Shown here piece after piece: positions 1 to 11,238 of a DNA stretch of 64,000 bases. The DNA comes from Calendula officinalis (lineage: Eukaryota > Streptophyta > Magnoliopsida > Asterales > Asteraceae). Below the pieces are notes generated by a model. It worked only from the letters and a program-made list of their open reading frames with translations. It ran no database searches and was not told the DNA's origin. The first letter of the stretch is position 1. Each line of letters opens with the position of its first letter. The DNA is taken from NCBI GenBank assembly GCA_963853835.1, contig OY970832.1, positions 34,752,063 through 34,816,062 of the forward strand, written 5' to 3'. A program made the position numbers and the translations under genes.

Positions 1-1687
1 GTGGTGTTCGGGCCGAAGTTCGGTGTTCGGGCCGAGGATGATGTTCGGGCCGAGGTTGAAGATCGGGCCGAGGTCGGAGTTCGGGCCGAGGTTGAAGTTC
101 GGGCCGAGGTTGAAGTTCGGGCCGAAAATGAAGTTCGGGCCGGGAACAGTGAAGAGTTCGGGCCGAACTTGTTCTTGGTAGTGACGAACGAACCAGCTAT
201 TTTGGTTACTCGTGGCGTGAAACGGACACCCTAGCTGAAAGTTATGAATGTTTTAGTATATCACCTTTTGTCACGCAATCTTGGATATTGAAGAGTTCGG
301 GCCGAAGAGGGATGTTCGGGCCGAAGTGGAGTTCGGGCCGAAGTGGGATGTTCGGGCCGAAGTGGTGTTCGGGCCGAAGTGGTGTTCGGGCCGAAGTTCG
401 GTGTTCGGGCCGAAGTTCGGTGTTCGGGCCGAGGATGATGTTCGGGCCGAGGTTGAAGTTCGGGCCGAGGTCGGAGTTCGGGCCGAGGTTGAAGTTCGGG
501 CCGAGGTTGAAGTTCGGGCCGAAAATGAAGTTCGGGCCGGGAACAGTGAAGAGTTCGGGCCGAACTTGTTCTTGGCAGTGACGAACGAACCAGCTATTTT
601 GGTTACTCGTGGGCGTGAAACGGACACCCGAGCTGAAAGTTATGAATGTTTTAGTATAGCACCTTTTGTCACACAATCTTGGATATTGAAGAGTTCGGGC
701 CGAAGAGGGATGTTCGGGCCGAAGTGGTGTTCGGGCCGAAGTTCGGTGTTCGGGCCGAGGATGATGTTCGGGCCGAGGTTGAAGTTCGGGCCGAGGTCGG
801 AGTTCGGGCCGAGGTTGAAGTTCGGGCCGAAAATGAAGTTCGGGCCGGGAACAGTGAAGAGTTCGGGCCGAACTTGTTCTTGGCAGTGACGAACGAACCA
901 GCTATTTTGGTTACTCGTGGGCGTGAAACGGACACCCGAGCTGAAAGTTATGAATGTTTTAGTATATCACCTTTTGTCACACAATCTTGGATATTGAAGA
1001 GTTCGGGCCGAAGAGGGATGTTCGGGCCGAAGTGGTGTTCGGGCGGAAGTGGTGTTCGGGCCGAAGTTCGGTGTTCGGGCCGAGGATGATGTTCGGGCCG
1101 AGGTTGGAGTTCGGGCCGAGGTCGGAGTTCGGGCCGAGGTTGAAGTTCGGGCCGAGGTTGAAGTTCGGGCCGAAAATGAAGTTCGGGCCGGGAACAATGA
1201 AGAGTTCGGGCCGAACTTGTTCTTGGCAGTGACGAACGAACCAGCTATTTTGGTCACTCGTGGGCGTGAAACGGACACCCGAGCTGAAAGTTATGAATGT
1301 TTTAGTATAGTACCTTTTGTCACACAATCTTGGATATTGAAGAGTTCGGGCCGAAGAGGGATGTTCGGGCCGAAGTGGTGTTCGGGCCGAAGTGGGATGT
1401 TCGGGCCGAAGTGGTGTTCGGGCTGAAGTTCGGTGTTCGGGCCGAGGATGATGTTCGGGCCGAGGTTGAAGTTCGGGCCGAGGTCGGACTTCGGGCCGAG
1501 GTTAAAGTTCGGGCCGACGTTGAAGTTCGGGCCGAAAATGAAGTTCGGGCCAGGAACAGTGAAGAGTTCGGGCCGAACTTGTTCTTGGCAGTGACGAACG
1601 AACCAGCTATTTTGGTTACTCATGGGTGTGAAACGGACACCCGAGCTGAAAGTTATGAATGTTTTAGTATAGTACCTTTTGTCACAC
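1..1687. repeat. Nested satellite array, left segment (partial monomer plus four monomers)
   Basis: Tandem monomers begin (at the TTGGATATTGAAGAG landmark) near 281, 679, 987 and 1330; the first stretch is the tail of a monomer cut by the window edge. Each consists of subrepeats sharing the core TTCGGGCCGAA, then a linker of about 140 bp running from CTTGTTCTTGG to CACACAATCTTGG. The segment stops inside a linker at GTCACAC, where the retrotransposon begins, and the missing half of that linker is found at 11239. The first linker carries a rare variant (ACCCTAGC near 227-234, with one G lost from the GTGGGCG stretch) seen again only near 11515-11540. No coding function is proposed. Confidence 0.95.
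1683..1687. repeat. Target-site duplication, left copy (CACAC)
   Basis: The five bases directly before the LTR start TGTGACA are CACAC, and the same five follow the 3' LTR end at 11234-11238. Removing the element and one copy restores GTCACACAATCTTGG, the linker sequence found in intact monomers. This proves a clean integrase-type insertion into the satellite linker. Confidence 0.95.
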
Positions 1688-4600
1688 TGTGACAACTCTC
1701 GAAAATGGACCGGTTAACCATCATCGATTGTAACCGAGCACTGAAATGTAACACAAGTTGTTATTAATAAAATACGTTTTGGGATATAAACCTAGCATTT
1801 AAAATCTTATTATGTGTCGATCATACACATTCTAACGCAAACACTTGGTGCATATCAATAATCTATTGAAATTAGCCACCCTTCGGTAGGAAACACAAAT
1901 TTGCGAGTTGGTGACCCGTAAAAGTGAATTATAATCAATTCAATTATAAATATATTTATATTTTTCAACACAATATAGTCAAAGCATAGGCTGCTAACTA
2001 TGTTAAAGTAAAATAAATATAAAGATTAGTTGGTATCAATTACTAAATTATACCTCATGCAACTAAAACCATAACTAGCTACTTACCATTATACGAACTT
2101 GATAAGTTAAATGGGAACTAAAATTTAATAAAATAAAACATTTCCCATACATCTCTTCACACGTCTCTTTCTCTGCACCATCCACTTCACCAAGATTTTT
2201 TTCTACTTTTCCCTTTTGTTAAATGGTAAAATTGTACCATGAAACCACCATTTTCCCATACTTGTCCTATCATAACAGACAACACCGACACCGCCATATT
2301 CCCTTTCCCCTTGCCGTGTACTATGTCATGACATCTTCACCAACTAACATATTATCCACCCCAAAATGAAAGAAAACAATGGTCATTATCCCCCTCTTCA
2401 TTTTGTCAAAAACTCTATACAAATCAGTAATATGCCTTACAGCAAATTCCCAACAAAGAAAAACTACTACCTTGTGACAAACTCCCTCTTCCGCCTTTTA
2501 AAACCTACGGAGCAGAATCGTCTTCTCCGGCGAACCAGCTTTTCCGGCGAGCCACCGCCTCAAAGCTTCGTAGCTTGATTTCTCTCGCACAAGGTATAAA
2601 TTTCCACCCTTCTCTTCTAATATTACAGCATGCATTCAAGGGTCGGGATTTCTGGGTTCCTTCTCGTCATATTCTCCAGTGACACACACACACGCAGCGT
2701 GTGTGTATGTATTGAGACTTTTGTGTTCACATTTCTGGTAAAACCGTTCTTTTCCGGCAACAGTTAGATAACATCACCACACAAAAACCAAACACACGCA
2801 CACACAGTGTGTGTGTATTCCGTTGTGATTTGGTGTGTGAGCTGAGGGATTCTTGTACACCCGTTTTTCCGGCGAAACCTGTTTCTCCGGCGAAATAAGT
2901 CTAAAATATTTCCGACGGAAAACCAAACGCACACCGTGCGTGCTTGGTGTGTGTGTGTAGGTCTTGTTTTCTAAACTTTCTTTTCCGACACCCTCGTTCG
3001 TTGATCAATTTCCAGCAGACTACACGCTCAAGTGGGTGTTGAGTACGGCCTGGTTTGTCGTTCGTCAGCCACCATGGCCTCCGGCGAGGTACACACGTAA
3101 GAGTGTGTCTTGCGGGTGAGGACGGTCCGACTGCACGACACCGAGTTTGGATGAGTTTTCCATCGTGGGTGTTGCTCCTCCGCCGCTGGCCATGGCCCTT
3201 GGCCGGCTAGGACTATAAACCCAGTTCCCATCGCCACCCTACGGTTGTGTTTTCCGGCGAAAATTACTCGTTTCCACCCTGCTCGTTTGTTCTACTCGTA
3301 TGTAATCAACCGCCGAAAAGCATGCATGAAATGGGTGTTGTATCATGGGTGACTTTCTGCACAGTTTGTACCTTGTGCAGAAAGAGTGGTAACTTTGCTT
3401 TCCCTCCTTACAAAACCAAATTTAAAATCCTTTAAATCAGTTTTGTTAAATTGTTATAACTTTTATTATAAAGAAGTATTTTATTATGTACTTAATAATC
3501 GAGTTATTTAATTAAATAAGAAAATTCTTTTTACTATTAATTGATAATTCAGTAAATAAGTGTATAATAACTTAAAAATATCTTTATTTAAACAAATACC
3601 TATTACGTCGCAATTCATGTGCAGCCGGTTAAAGTGTAGCTATTTTTTTTAAAACTCGTATAAGTCAAGCAAACATGCTTAAAATGCGAACCCAACTCCA
3701 TCGAGTCACCAACGTACCGTTCGACTCTAGATCCCGGTTAAGAGAGTCCGCATGCATTATATAACTAAACGTGTTGTGTACCGTCACTTATTAACAATTA
3801 ATACACGTTTAGGACGCTAGGAATTGTGCGATCAGGCACTGTAATTTGTGGAACCTTACTTGCTAGCAGCGCTAAGGTGAGTTCACAGCCCCTTTTTACT
3901 CTTTTTATATTGTTTTACAAACTAGGGGTGAAAAACATAACAAATGTTTTTATAAACATTCAAACTATTTATTAATGCATATTTAATAAACCTTATTGTG
4001 ACAGTGAGTTCTACAGCCCCACTTTTACTGTATTTTAACTATTTTTGGGGTGAGAAACATATAACTGTTTTATGAATGCACGCAAACTGTCATCGCGTAT
4101 AAGGTGTATTTTAATTGTGACAAGTCAAGCATAAACAGTACTTTGGCACAACTAGTCTTTTGAAAGACACTTACGAACAATATGTTGATACAATCAACCT
4201 TTGTGAAAACATGGATAAACTATCCTTTTGAGATAACTGGTCATTGAAAAGACATACTCAAACATATATTTTTACGAGAAAGTCTTAATTAAGACTTGTA
4301 TGGAAAAACTATATTTTGCGACATTAATCTTTGTATAACCGTGACTTGATAGATGATTATCCTATCGCCAGATCGTTTAGATCTAACATTACTGTAATCA
4401 TCAACTATAGTTAGCCAACGAATATATGAGTAGTACTATTCGGGATTGATCCCCCGCTCATGGCTAGTCGCTCTAGCCGTATAACATATGAGATATATAT
4501 TCTATTAAAACGTCGTGGACTCGACATGCCTAGGTAAAGGCGGATTTAGGTTTGATTACAGGCTCATGAACTTATACTTTAACTTATATGCCTAGCTAGC

Positions 4601-5231
4601 TTATAAGGGATTACGCACAAAAACTTATACAATTATGTTTCATGGATTTGAAACAAGTGAACTTGAATGTACATGAATTTGTACTAAACGACTTACCTTT
4701 CTAAAATCATGTTGAAATGGTTTTACGCACCGATCATATGCAAATTATGTTTTATAGAGTTAAAACATTTTACAAGAGTGTAATAAGCACTGAACATGTG
4801 CAAAATTGGTTTCAGAGTTTTGAAACGTTTTTCAACGATTATTTTAGTACACGAGTTGTACTGACAAACATTTTGGAATAAATCAACGATTTATAGTCAT
4901 AAAACCTGTGAACTCACCAACCTTTGTGTTGACACTTTTTCTAATATGTTTCTCAGGTACTTTAGCTTGAAGTATTTTGCATGGCATTTGAACAAACCGG
5001 ATTACCACTTTTGGAAAATCGTATTTTATCTAGTACGAAGTCAACTTGAAGTCTATATAATAGACATTTTACTCAAATCGATTGTCGTAAACAATTTACG
5101 TTGTATTTGTAAAATTTTAACGATTGGTAATCCATTTTTATGCTATGTTTTACTATGGATCGATTGTTGTGATATCCGATGTAAGTTGCACGCCCGTTCT
5201 TCCGCAAAACCAGTTTTGGCGGGGTGTGACA
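1688..5231 (+). repeat. 5' long terminal repeat
   Basis: This 3544-bp LTR matches 7688-11233 nearly base for base; differences include 2007 A/G, 2315 C/A and 2479 A/C. It starts TGTGACAACTC and ends GGGGTGTGACA, so the 7-bp end motif is a direct, not inverted, repeat. It is AT-rich except for about 2500-3330, which contains several TCCGGCGAA motifs and three AC/GT palindromes. TATAAA occurs at 2595-2600 and 3214-3219 near this GC-richer stretch and could be promoter elements, but nothing in the sequence fixes the transcription start. Small open frames inside it (for example 2366-2578 and 3247-3435) have no recognisable product. Long LTRs of 2-4 kb are usual in Tekay/Del elements. Confidence 0.95.
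2682..2941. repeat. Cluster of three AC/GT hairpin-forming palindromes in the 5' LTR
   Basis: Three inverted repeats built from alternating AC and GT lie within 260 bp. The first is centred on 2696 with a perfect 10-bp stem, then one mismatch and three more pairs. The second is centred on 2806 with seven perfect pairs, a wobble position and two more pairs. The third spans about 2927-2941 with a stem of five to six pairs and a 3-base loop. TCCGGCGAA motifs lie further downstream. A structural or protein-binding role is possible but not shown. Confidence 0.7.
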
Positions 5232-5234
5232 GAT

Positions 5235-5246
5235 TGGTATCAGAGC
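5235..5246 (+). other. Primer-binding site (initiator-Met tRNA type)
   Basis: TGGTATCAGAGC begins three bases after the 5' LTR end. This 12-mer is complementary to the 3' end of plant initiator-methionine tRNA and is the standard minus-strand priming site of plant LTR retrotransposons. Its position fixes the LTR boundary at 5231. Confidence 0.93.
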
Positions 5247-6876
5247 TATTGGTTATAGTGAACTAGCGAGAGTCTAGTCTATAACCGAAAAGATTTTTAG
5301 TCAAAACGTTTTCATTGCATATAGTGTCACATTGCATATAGTCTACATGGATACTGTAGATGGAACATTATATGCCTTAGTTGTAGGTCACCTGCTTATA
5401 CCTACACTATATGTTGTACACTTATACTATATACGGGACACTGACACTATACACAACATACATACACTACACAGTGTACACTTACATCAAACTTCGTACA
5501 CACTACGAGTCGAAATAACGACTAAATCAGAAAAGACGTCACACGTCATCGATCACTAAGGATGATTTCGAATATATCCTAAACACGAATTAAATTAGTA
5601 GAATACTTTATGAGAGTTGTATCATAACCGTAAATGCATTAATATAATCTCATTTTTTTTCGTATGTTGAACGTACAACAAAAGTACACGAGAAAGGTAC
5701 TCTCATCCATGAATAGTGGTATGAAGTGATAATGATGACGAAATATTGTAACATGATATTATAAAAACGGGTGGCCAACGTGTTTATAATGACATAGTAC
5801 AATGTAGAATTATCAGAGTCATGGATTACAATAAGAAACTAAGAAAAATAAAAGAGAGCTTGACATTTCTTTTGTCAACTTTGAAAAGCTACATCAATAC
5901 ACTTTTATCATCTTTCAAAAGTGTCATGAAAGAAATCTAAATTGTAGAAATAGAGACCTCGGTTCTCGCAACCTTATTAATATGACCATAATTTTAACCT
6001 TACATGCAAATAGTCACAATCAACTAACAACTTTAAAACTTAGTCAAAGATTAAGAGAAGACATCTTTAAGGTAAGAATAGTAATTTCTAATTGTTACCA
6101 ATACACCTAACATGAAATATATACCCCGTGTGATCGAATTACATAACTTGATAAAGAAATCAAGATGTCGCATATCTAAATGTACAACCTTTTGTAATTT
6201 TAAACTTGAACAAATATAAGATTTGACATACTGAATGTTTGAAAATAATATGGATAGAGAACCAAATTATGCATTATTGCATTAATAACTCGTAGAAAGC
6301 ATGTCGCCAAACGAGCGGTGTTGGCTTAAAAAAATAATAATTAGTACTCATATAAAAATTATATTGTATGTAAATAAAGAGGACTATATAAGAGATGACC
6401 GTGATTATCTAATAATATTTTAATTTATTTAAAGTTTCATATGTTTAAAAAAAAAAAAACCATTGTATTCGTAAGACACAAAAGTCTGTGTTCCATTTGA
6501 GTTTATTAAAATGATTATGGGCTCCTTCGTCTATATAAAAGAAATCGAATGGTTAGCAGCATGACTGACAAAAAGTTGTTTTAGTTACCATACACTCGTC
6601 ACTCCAAAATTGGCAATATATCTTTTATATTAATAGATTTCGAGTGTCATAAATAAAGAACAAGGAATTAAATTATTTTAAGAATAAAACATTACCATTG
6701 ACTTTATCAGATAGAAGCATGCTAAAAAGAGTATGGCATGACGTGATTCGATTATTTAATTGGGTATAACTATATTGATTAAAATGAGAAGTATGACAAA
6801 ATTAGTGATGGAGAACATGTAGTTCCATTTCGACGCAAAAATAAAATAAAATTTTAATAACGATAAAAAAGAGTAT
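5247..6876 (+). other. AT-rich internal region of the retrotransposon without coding capacity
   Basis: In an autonomous relative this stretch would hold gag, protease, reverse transcriptase, RNase H and the first half of integrase, several kilobases in all. Here there are only 1.6 kb of AT-rich sequence with stops in every frame. The longest open frame (5332-5559, 75 codons) has no zinc knuckle, protease or polymerase motif. Homology to pol begins abruptly at about 6877, preceded in frame by a stop at 6847. The region looks like replaced or unrelated filler DNA, not a recently decayed pol, because no pol fragments can be traced in it. Confidence 0.8.
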
Positions 6877-7653
6877 AGTGAAAGAGCCATCCAAACCCTT
6901 GAAGACATGCTCCGGGCATACGCAATTGACTTTGGTGGAAGTTGGGATGCTCACTTACCACTTGCTGAGTTCTCTTACAACAACAGCTACCACACGAGCA
7001 TCAAAGCTGCACCATATGAGGCATTATACGGACGCAAGTGTCGCTCTCCACTTTGTTGGACTGAAGTTGGCGATAGTCAGATAACTGGTCCCGAGATCGT
7101 CCAAGAGACAACTGATAAGATTTTCCAGATAAGGGACCGGATAAAAGCGGCACGAGATAGACAAAAGAGTTATGCCAATAATAGGAGAAAGCCGTTAGAA
7201 TTTAGCGTTGGAGATCGGGTACTGTTAAAAGTTTCACCATGGAAAGGTGTTGCCCGATTCGGAAAACGCGGGAAGCTAAATCCTAGGTACGTCGGACCAT
7301 TTGAAATCCTGGAAAGGATTGGTCCCGTCGCTTACAAACTCAAACTACCACAAGAACTGAGCAGCATACATGACACATTCCACGTGTCGAACTTGAAAAA
7401 GTGTTTATCTGACGAAACACTGATTGTACCAACGGACGAAATTTGTGTCGACAAGCGACTCCACTTCGTAGAGGAACCCATCGAGATAACTGATTGGAAA
7501 ACGCACCAACTCCGGAGGAGTAAGGTTAAGTTAGTTCAAGTCCGTTGGAGATCGAAAAGAGGACCCGAGTTCACTTGGGAACGAGAAGATCAAATGAAAC
7601 AAAAATATCCACAACTGTTTCCCGAGTCATCATCTAGAAACGACACCACTTGA
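6877..7653 (+). CDS. 5'-truncated pol: end of integrase core, C-terminal domain and chromodomain-like tail
   Basis: The frame is open for 258 codons from 6877 and ends with TGA at 7651-7653; the first in-frame ATG is 6907 (residue numbering from that Met). It opens with SERAIQTLEDML, the Ty3/Gypsy integrase segment whose glutamate is the last residue of the D-D-E triad; the two aspartates would lie in the missing part. FSYNNSYH (22-29) and ALYGRKCRSPLCW (39-51) are typical of plant Gypsy integrase. The C-terminal module (about 101-167) has VGDRVLLKVSP, a VGPF motif at 129-132 and FHVSNLKK. Residues 190-238 match a chromovirus chromodomain, with WRSKRGPEFTWERED and the ending KYPQLF. In a full element integrase inserts cDNA and the chromodomain guides it to heterochromatin; this fragment cannot catalyse insertion. 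No frameshift or stop interrupts it, which agrees with the element's youth. Expression is unproven, and the ATG lies inside a former polyprotein. Confidence 0.9.
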   Translation, partial: SERAIQTLEDMLRAYAIDFGGSWDAHLPLAEFSYNNSYHTSIKAAPYEALYGRKCRSPLCWTEVGDSQITGPEIVQETTDKIFQIRDRIKAARDRQKSYANNRRKPLEFSVGDRVLLKVSPWKGVARFGKRGKLNPRYVGPFEILERIGPVAYKLKLPQELSSIHDTFHVSNLKKCLSDETLIVPTDEICVDKRLHFVEEPIEITDWKTHQLRRSKVKLVQVRWRSKRGPEFTWEREDQMKQKYPQLFPESSSRNDTT

Positions 7654-7677
7654 ATTTCGGGACGAAATTCTTTTAAC

Positions 7678-7687
7678 GGAGGGAGAA
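7678..7687 (+). other. Polypurine tract
   Basis: GGAGGGAGAA lies directly before the 3' LTR start TGTGACA. A purine run in this position primes plus-strand DNA synthesis in LTR retrotransposons. It follows the pol stop codon by 24 bases. Confidence 0.9.
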
Positions 7688-10600
7688 TGTGACAACTCTC
7701 GAAAATGGACCGGTTAACCATCATCGATTGTAACCGAGCACTGAAATGTAACACAAGTTGTTATTAATAAAATACGTTTTGGGATATAAACCTAGCATTT
7801 AAAATCTTATTATGTGTCGATCATACACATTCTAACGCAAACACTTGGTGCATATCAATAATCTATTGAAATTAGCCACCCTTCGGTAGGAAACACAAAT
7901 TTGCGAGTTGGTGACCCGTAAAAGTGAATTATAATCAATTCAATTATAAATATATTTATATTTTTCAACACAATATAGTCAAAGCATAGGCTGCTAACTA
8001 TGTTAAGGTAAAATAAATATAAAGATTAGTTGGTATCAATTACTAAATTATACCTCATGCAACTAAAACCATAACTAGCTACTTACCATTATACGAACTT
8101 GATAAGTTAAATGGGAACTAAAATTTAATAAAATAAAACATTTCCCATACATCTCTTCACACGTCTCTTTCTCTGCACCATCCACTTCACCAAGATTTTT
8201 TTCTACTTTTCCCTTTTGTTAAATGGTAAAATTGTACCATGAAACCACCATTTTCCCATACTTGTCCTATCATAACAGACAACACCGACACCGCCATATT
8301 CCCTTTCCCCTTGCAGTGTACTATGTCATGACATCTTCACCAACTAACATATTATCCACCCCAAAATGAAAGAAAACAATGGTCATTATCCCCCTCTTCA
8401 TTTTGTCAAAAACTCTATACAAATCAGTAATATGCCTTACAGCAAATTCCCAACAAAGAAAAACTACTACCTTGTGACCAACTCCCTCTTCCGCCTTTTA
8501 AAACCTACGGAGCAGAATCGTCTTCTCCGGCGAACCAGCTTTTCCGGCGAGCCACCGCCTCAAAGCTTCGTAGCTTGATTTCTCTCGCACAAGGTATAAA
8601 TTTCCACCCTTCTCTTCTAATATTACAGCATGCATTCAAGGGTCGGGATTTCTGGGTTCCTTCTCGTCATATTCTCCGGTGACACACACACACGCAGCGT
8701 GTGTGTGTGTGTATTGAGACTTTTGTGTTCACATTTCTGGTAAAACCGTTCTTTTCCGGCAACAGTTAGATAACATCACCACACAAAAACCAAACACACG
8801 CACACACAGTGTGTGTGTATTCCGTTGTGATTTGGTGTGTGAGCTGAGGGATTCTTGTACACCCGTTTTTCCGGCGAAACCTGTTTCTCCGGCGAAATAA
8901 GTCTAAAATATTGCCGACGGAAAACCAAACGCACACCGTGCGTGCTTGGAGTGTGTGTGTAGGTCTTGTTTTCTAAACTTTCTTTTCCGATACCCTCGTT
9001 CGTTGATCAATTTCCAGCAGACTACACGCTCAAGTGGGTGTTGAGTACGGCCTGGTTTGTCGTTCGTCAGCCACCATGGCCTCCGGCGAGGTACACACGT
9101 AAGAGTGTGTCTTGCGGGTGAGGACGGTCCGACTGCACGACACCGAGTTTGGATGAGTTTTCCATCGTGGGTGTTGCTCCTCCGCCGCTGGCCATGGCCC
9201 TTGGCCGGCCAGGACTATAAACCCAGTTCCCATCGCCACCCTACGGTTGTGTTTTCCGGCGAAAATTACTCGTTTCCACCCTGCTCGTTTGTTCTACTCG
9301 TATGTAATCAACCGCCGGAAAGCATGCATGAAATGGGTGTTGTATCATGGGTGACTTTCTGCACAGTTTGTACCTTGTGCAGAAAGAGTGGTAACTTTGC
9401 TTTCCCTCCTTACAAAACCAAATTTAAAATCCTTTAAATCAGTTTTGTTAAATTGTTATAACTTTTATTATAAAGAAGTATTTTATTATGTACTTAATAA
9501 TCGAGTTATTTAATTAAATAAGAAAATTCTTTTTACTATTAATTGATAATTCAGTAAATAAGTGTATAATAACTTAAAAATATCTTTATTTAAACAAATA
9601 CCTATTACGTCGCAATTCATGTGCAGCCGGTTAAAGTGTAGCTATTTTTTTTAAAACTCGTATAAGTCAAGCAAACATGCTTAAAATGCGAACCCAACTC
9701 CATCGAGTCACCATCGTACCGTTCGACTCTAGATCCCGGTTAAGAGAGTCCGCATGCATTATATAACTAAACGTGTTGTGTACCGTCACTTATTAACAAT
9801 TAATACATGTTTAGGACGCTAGGAATTGTGCGATCAGGCACTGTAATTTGTGGAACCTTACTTGCTAGCAGCGCTAAGGTGAGTTCACAGCCCCTTTTTA
9901 CTCTTTTTATATTGTTTTACAAACTAGGGGTGAAAAACATAACAAATGTTTTTATAAACATTCAAACTATTTATTAATGCATATTTAATAAACCTTATTG
10001 TGACAGTGAGTTCTACAGCCCCACTTTTACTGTATTTTAACTATTTTTGGGGTGAGAAACATATAACTGTTTTATGAATGCACGCAAACTGTCATCGCGT
10101 ATAAGGTGTATTTTAATTGTGACAAGTCAAGCATAAACAGTACTTTGGCACAACTAGTCTTTTGAAAGACACTTACGAACAATATGTTGATACAATCAAC
10201 CTTTGTGAAAACATGGATAAACTATCCTTTTGAGATAACTGGTCATTGAAAAGACATACTCAAACATATATTTTTACGAGAAAGTCTTAATTAAGACTTG
10301 TATGGAAAAACTATATTTTGCGACATTAATCTTTGTATAACCGTGAGTTGATAGATGATTATCCTATCGCCAGATCGTTTAGATCTAACATTACTGTAAT
10401 CATCAACTATAGTTAGCCAACGAATATATGAGTAGTACTATTCGGGATTGATCCCCCGCTCATGGCTAGTCGCTCTAGCCGTATAACATATGAGATATAT
10501 ATTCTATTAAAACGTCGTGGACTCGACATGCCTAGGTAAAGGCGGATTTAGGTTTGATTACAGGCTCATGAACTTATACTTTAACTTATATGCCTAGCTA

Positions 10601-11233
10601 GCTTATAAGGGATTACGCACTAAAACTTATACAATTATGTTTCATGGATTTGAAACAAGTGAACTTGAATGTACATGAATTTGTACTAAACGACTTACCT
10701 TTCTAAAATCATGTTGAAATGGTTTTACGCACCGATCATATGCAAATTATGTTTTATAGAGTTAAAACATTTTACAAGAGTGTAATAAGCACTGAACATG
10801 TGCAAAATTGGTTTCAGAGTTTTGAAACGTTTTTCAACGATTATTTTAGTACACGAGTTGTACTGACAAACATTTTGGAATAAATCAATGATTTATAGTC
10901 ATAAAACCTGTGAACTCACCAACCTTTGTGTTGACACTTTTTCTAATATGTTTCTCAGGTACTTTAGCTTGAAGTATTTTGCATGGCATTTGAACAAACC
11001 GGATTACCACTTTTGGAAAATCGTATTTTATCTAGTACGAAGTCAACTTGAAGTCTATATAATAGACATTTTACTCAAATCTATTGTCGTAAACAATTTA
11101 CGTTGTATTTGTAAAATTTTAACGATTGGTAATCCATTTTTATGCTATGTTTTACTATGGATCGATTGTTGTGATATCCGATGTAAGTTGCACGCCCGTT
11201 CTTCCGCAAAACCAGTTTTGGCGGGGTGTGACA
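7688..11233 (+). repeat. 3' long terminal repeat
   Basis: This 3546-bp copy is 2 bp longer than the 5' LTR because of one extra GT in the tract at about 8701-8712. It otherwise shares the same ends, TGTGACA at both. Substitutions against the 5' copy are scattered with no clustering, as expected for independent mutation after insertion. Read-through frames such as 9057-9437 (126 codons) exist only because a few LTR differences remove stops, and no domain is recognisable. An open frame at 11126-11539 crosses from LTR into satellite and is a chance chimera. Confidence 0.95.
8682..8941. repeat. AC/GT palindrome cluster in the 3' LTR
   Basis: This is the 3' LTR counterpart of the cluster at 2682-2941. 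The first palindrome, centred on 8696, has a longer perfect stem here (about 14 pairs) because of the extra GT and an A-to-G difference. Those two changes make this one of the most diverged spots between the LTRs. Confidence 0.65.
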
Positions 11234-11238
11234 CACAC
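11234..11238. repeat. Target-site duplication, right copy (CACAC)
   Basis: CACAC follows the 3' LTR end and equals 1683-1687. It continues into AATCTTGGATATTG, the remainder of the interrupted satellite linker. Confidence 0.95.

Larger units (their letters stand above)
1688..11233 (+). mobile_element. Non-autonomous Ty3/Gypsy chromovirus-type LTR retrotransposon, internally deleted
   Basis: The element is 9546 bp: two direct LTRs of 3544 and 3546 bp around an internal part of only 2456 bp. Both LTRs begin TGTGACA and end TGTGACA, giving TG...CA termini. A primer-binding site lies just after the 5' LTR and a purine tract just before the 3' LTR; a CACAC duplication flanks the whole. The only recognisable protein segment is the end of pol, encoding integrase C-terminus plus chromodomain. 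This gene order places it in Ty3/Gypsy; the GPF-containing integrase tail and chromodomain-like end make it a chromovirus, probably of the Tekay/Del lineage (family recognition from memory, not a search). The two LTRs differ by about 16 substitutions and one 2-bp indel, roughly 0.45%. Under the commonly assumed grass rate of 1.3e-8 per site per year that is under 0.2 million years. Gag, protease, RT, RNase H and the integrase N-terminus are missing, so it cannot move by itself. Confidence 0.95.

Noticed and set aside
2366..2578. 70-codon open frame in the LTR (and its copy at 8366-8578)
   Set aside because: It lies in a non-coding LTR, is duplicated only because the LTR is, and has no recognisable domain.
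4946..5266. 106-codon open frame crossing the end of the 5' LTR and the primer-binding site
   Set aside because: It spans the LTR boundary and PBS, which are non-coding in this class, and its composition is that of AT-rich non-coding DNA.
5332..5559. 75-codon open frame as a gag remnant
   Set aside because: There is no CCHC zinc knuckle or other gag-like motif; it begins at the right place for gag but nothing else supports it.
6383..6540. TATA-like boxes in the internal region (CTATATAAGAG near 6383 and CTATATAAAAG near 6530)
   Set aside because: AT-rich DNA gives such matches by chance, and no gene starts downstream at a suitable distance apart from the truncated pol.
9057..9437. 126-codon open frame in the 3' LTR
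   Set aside because: It depends on LTR-specific substitutions; the matching 5' LTR region is interrupted, so there is no conserved frame.
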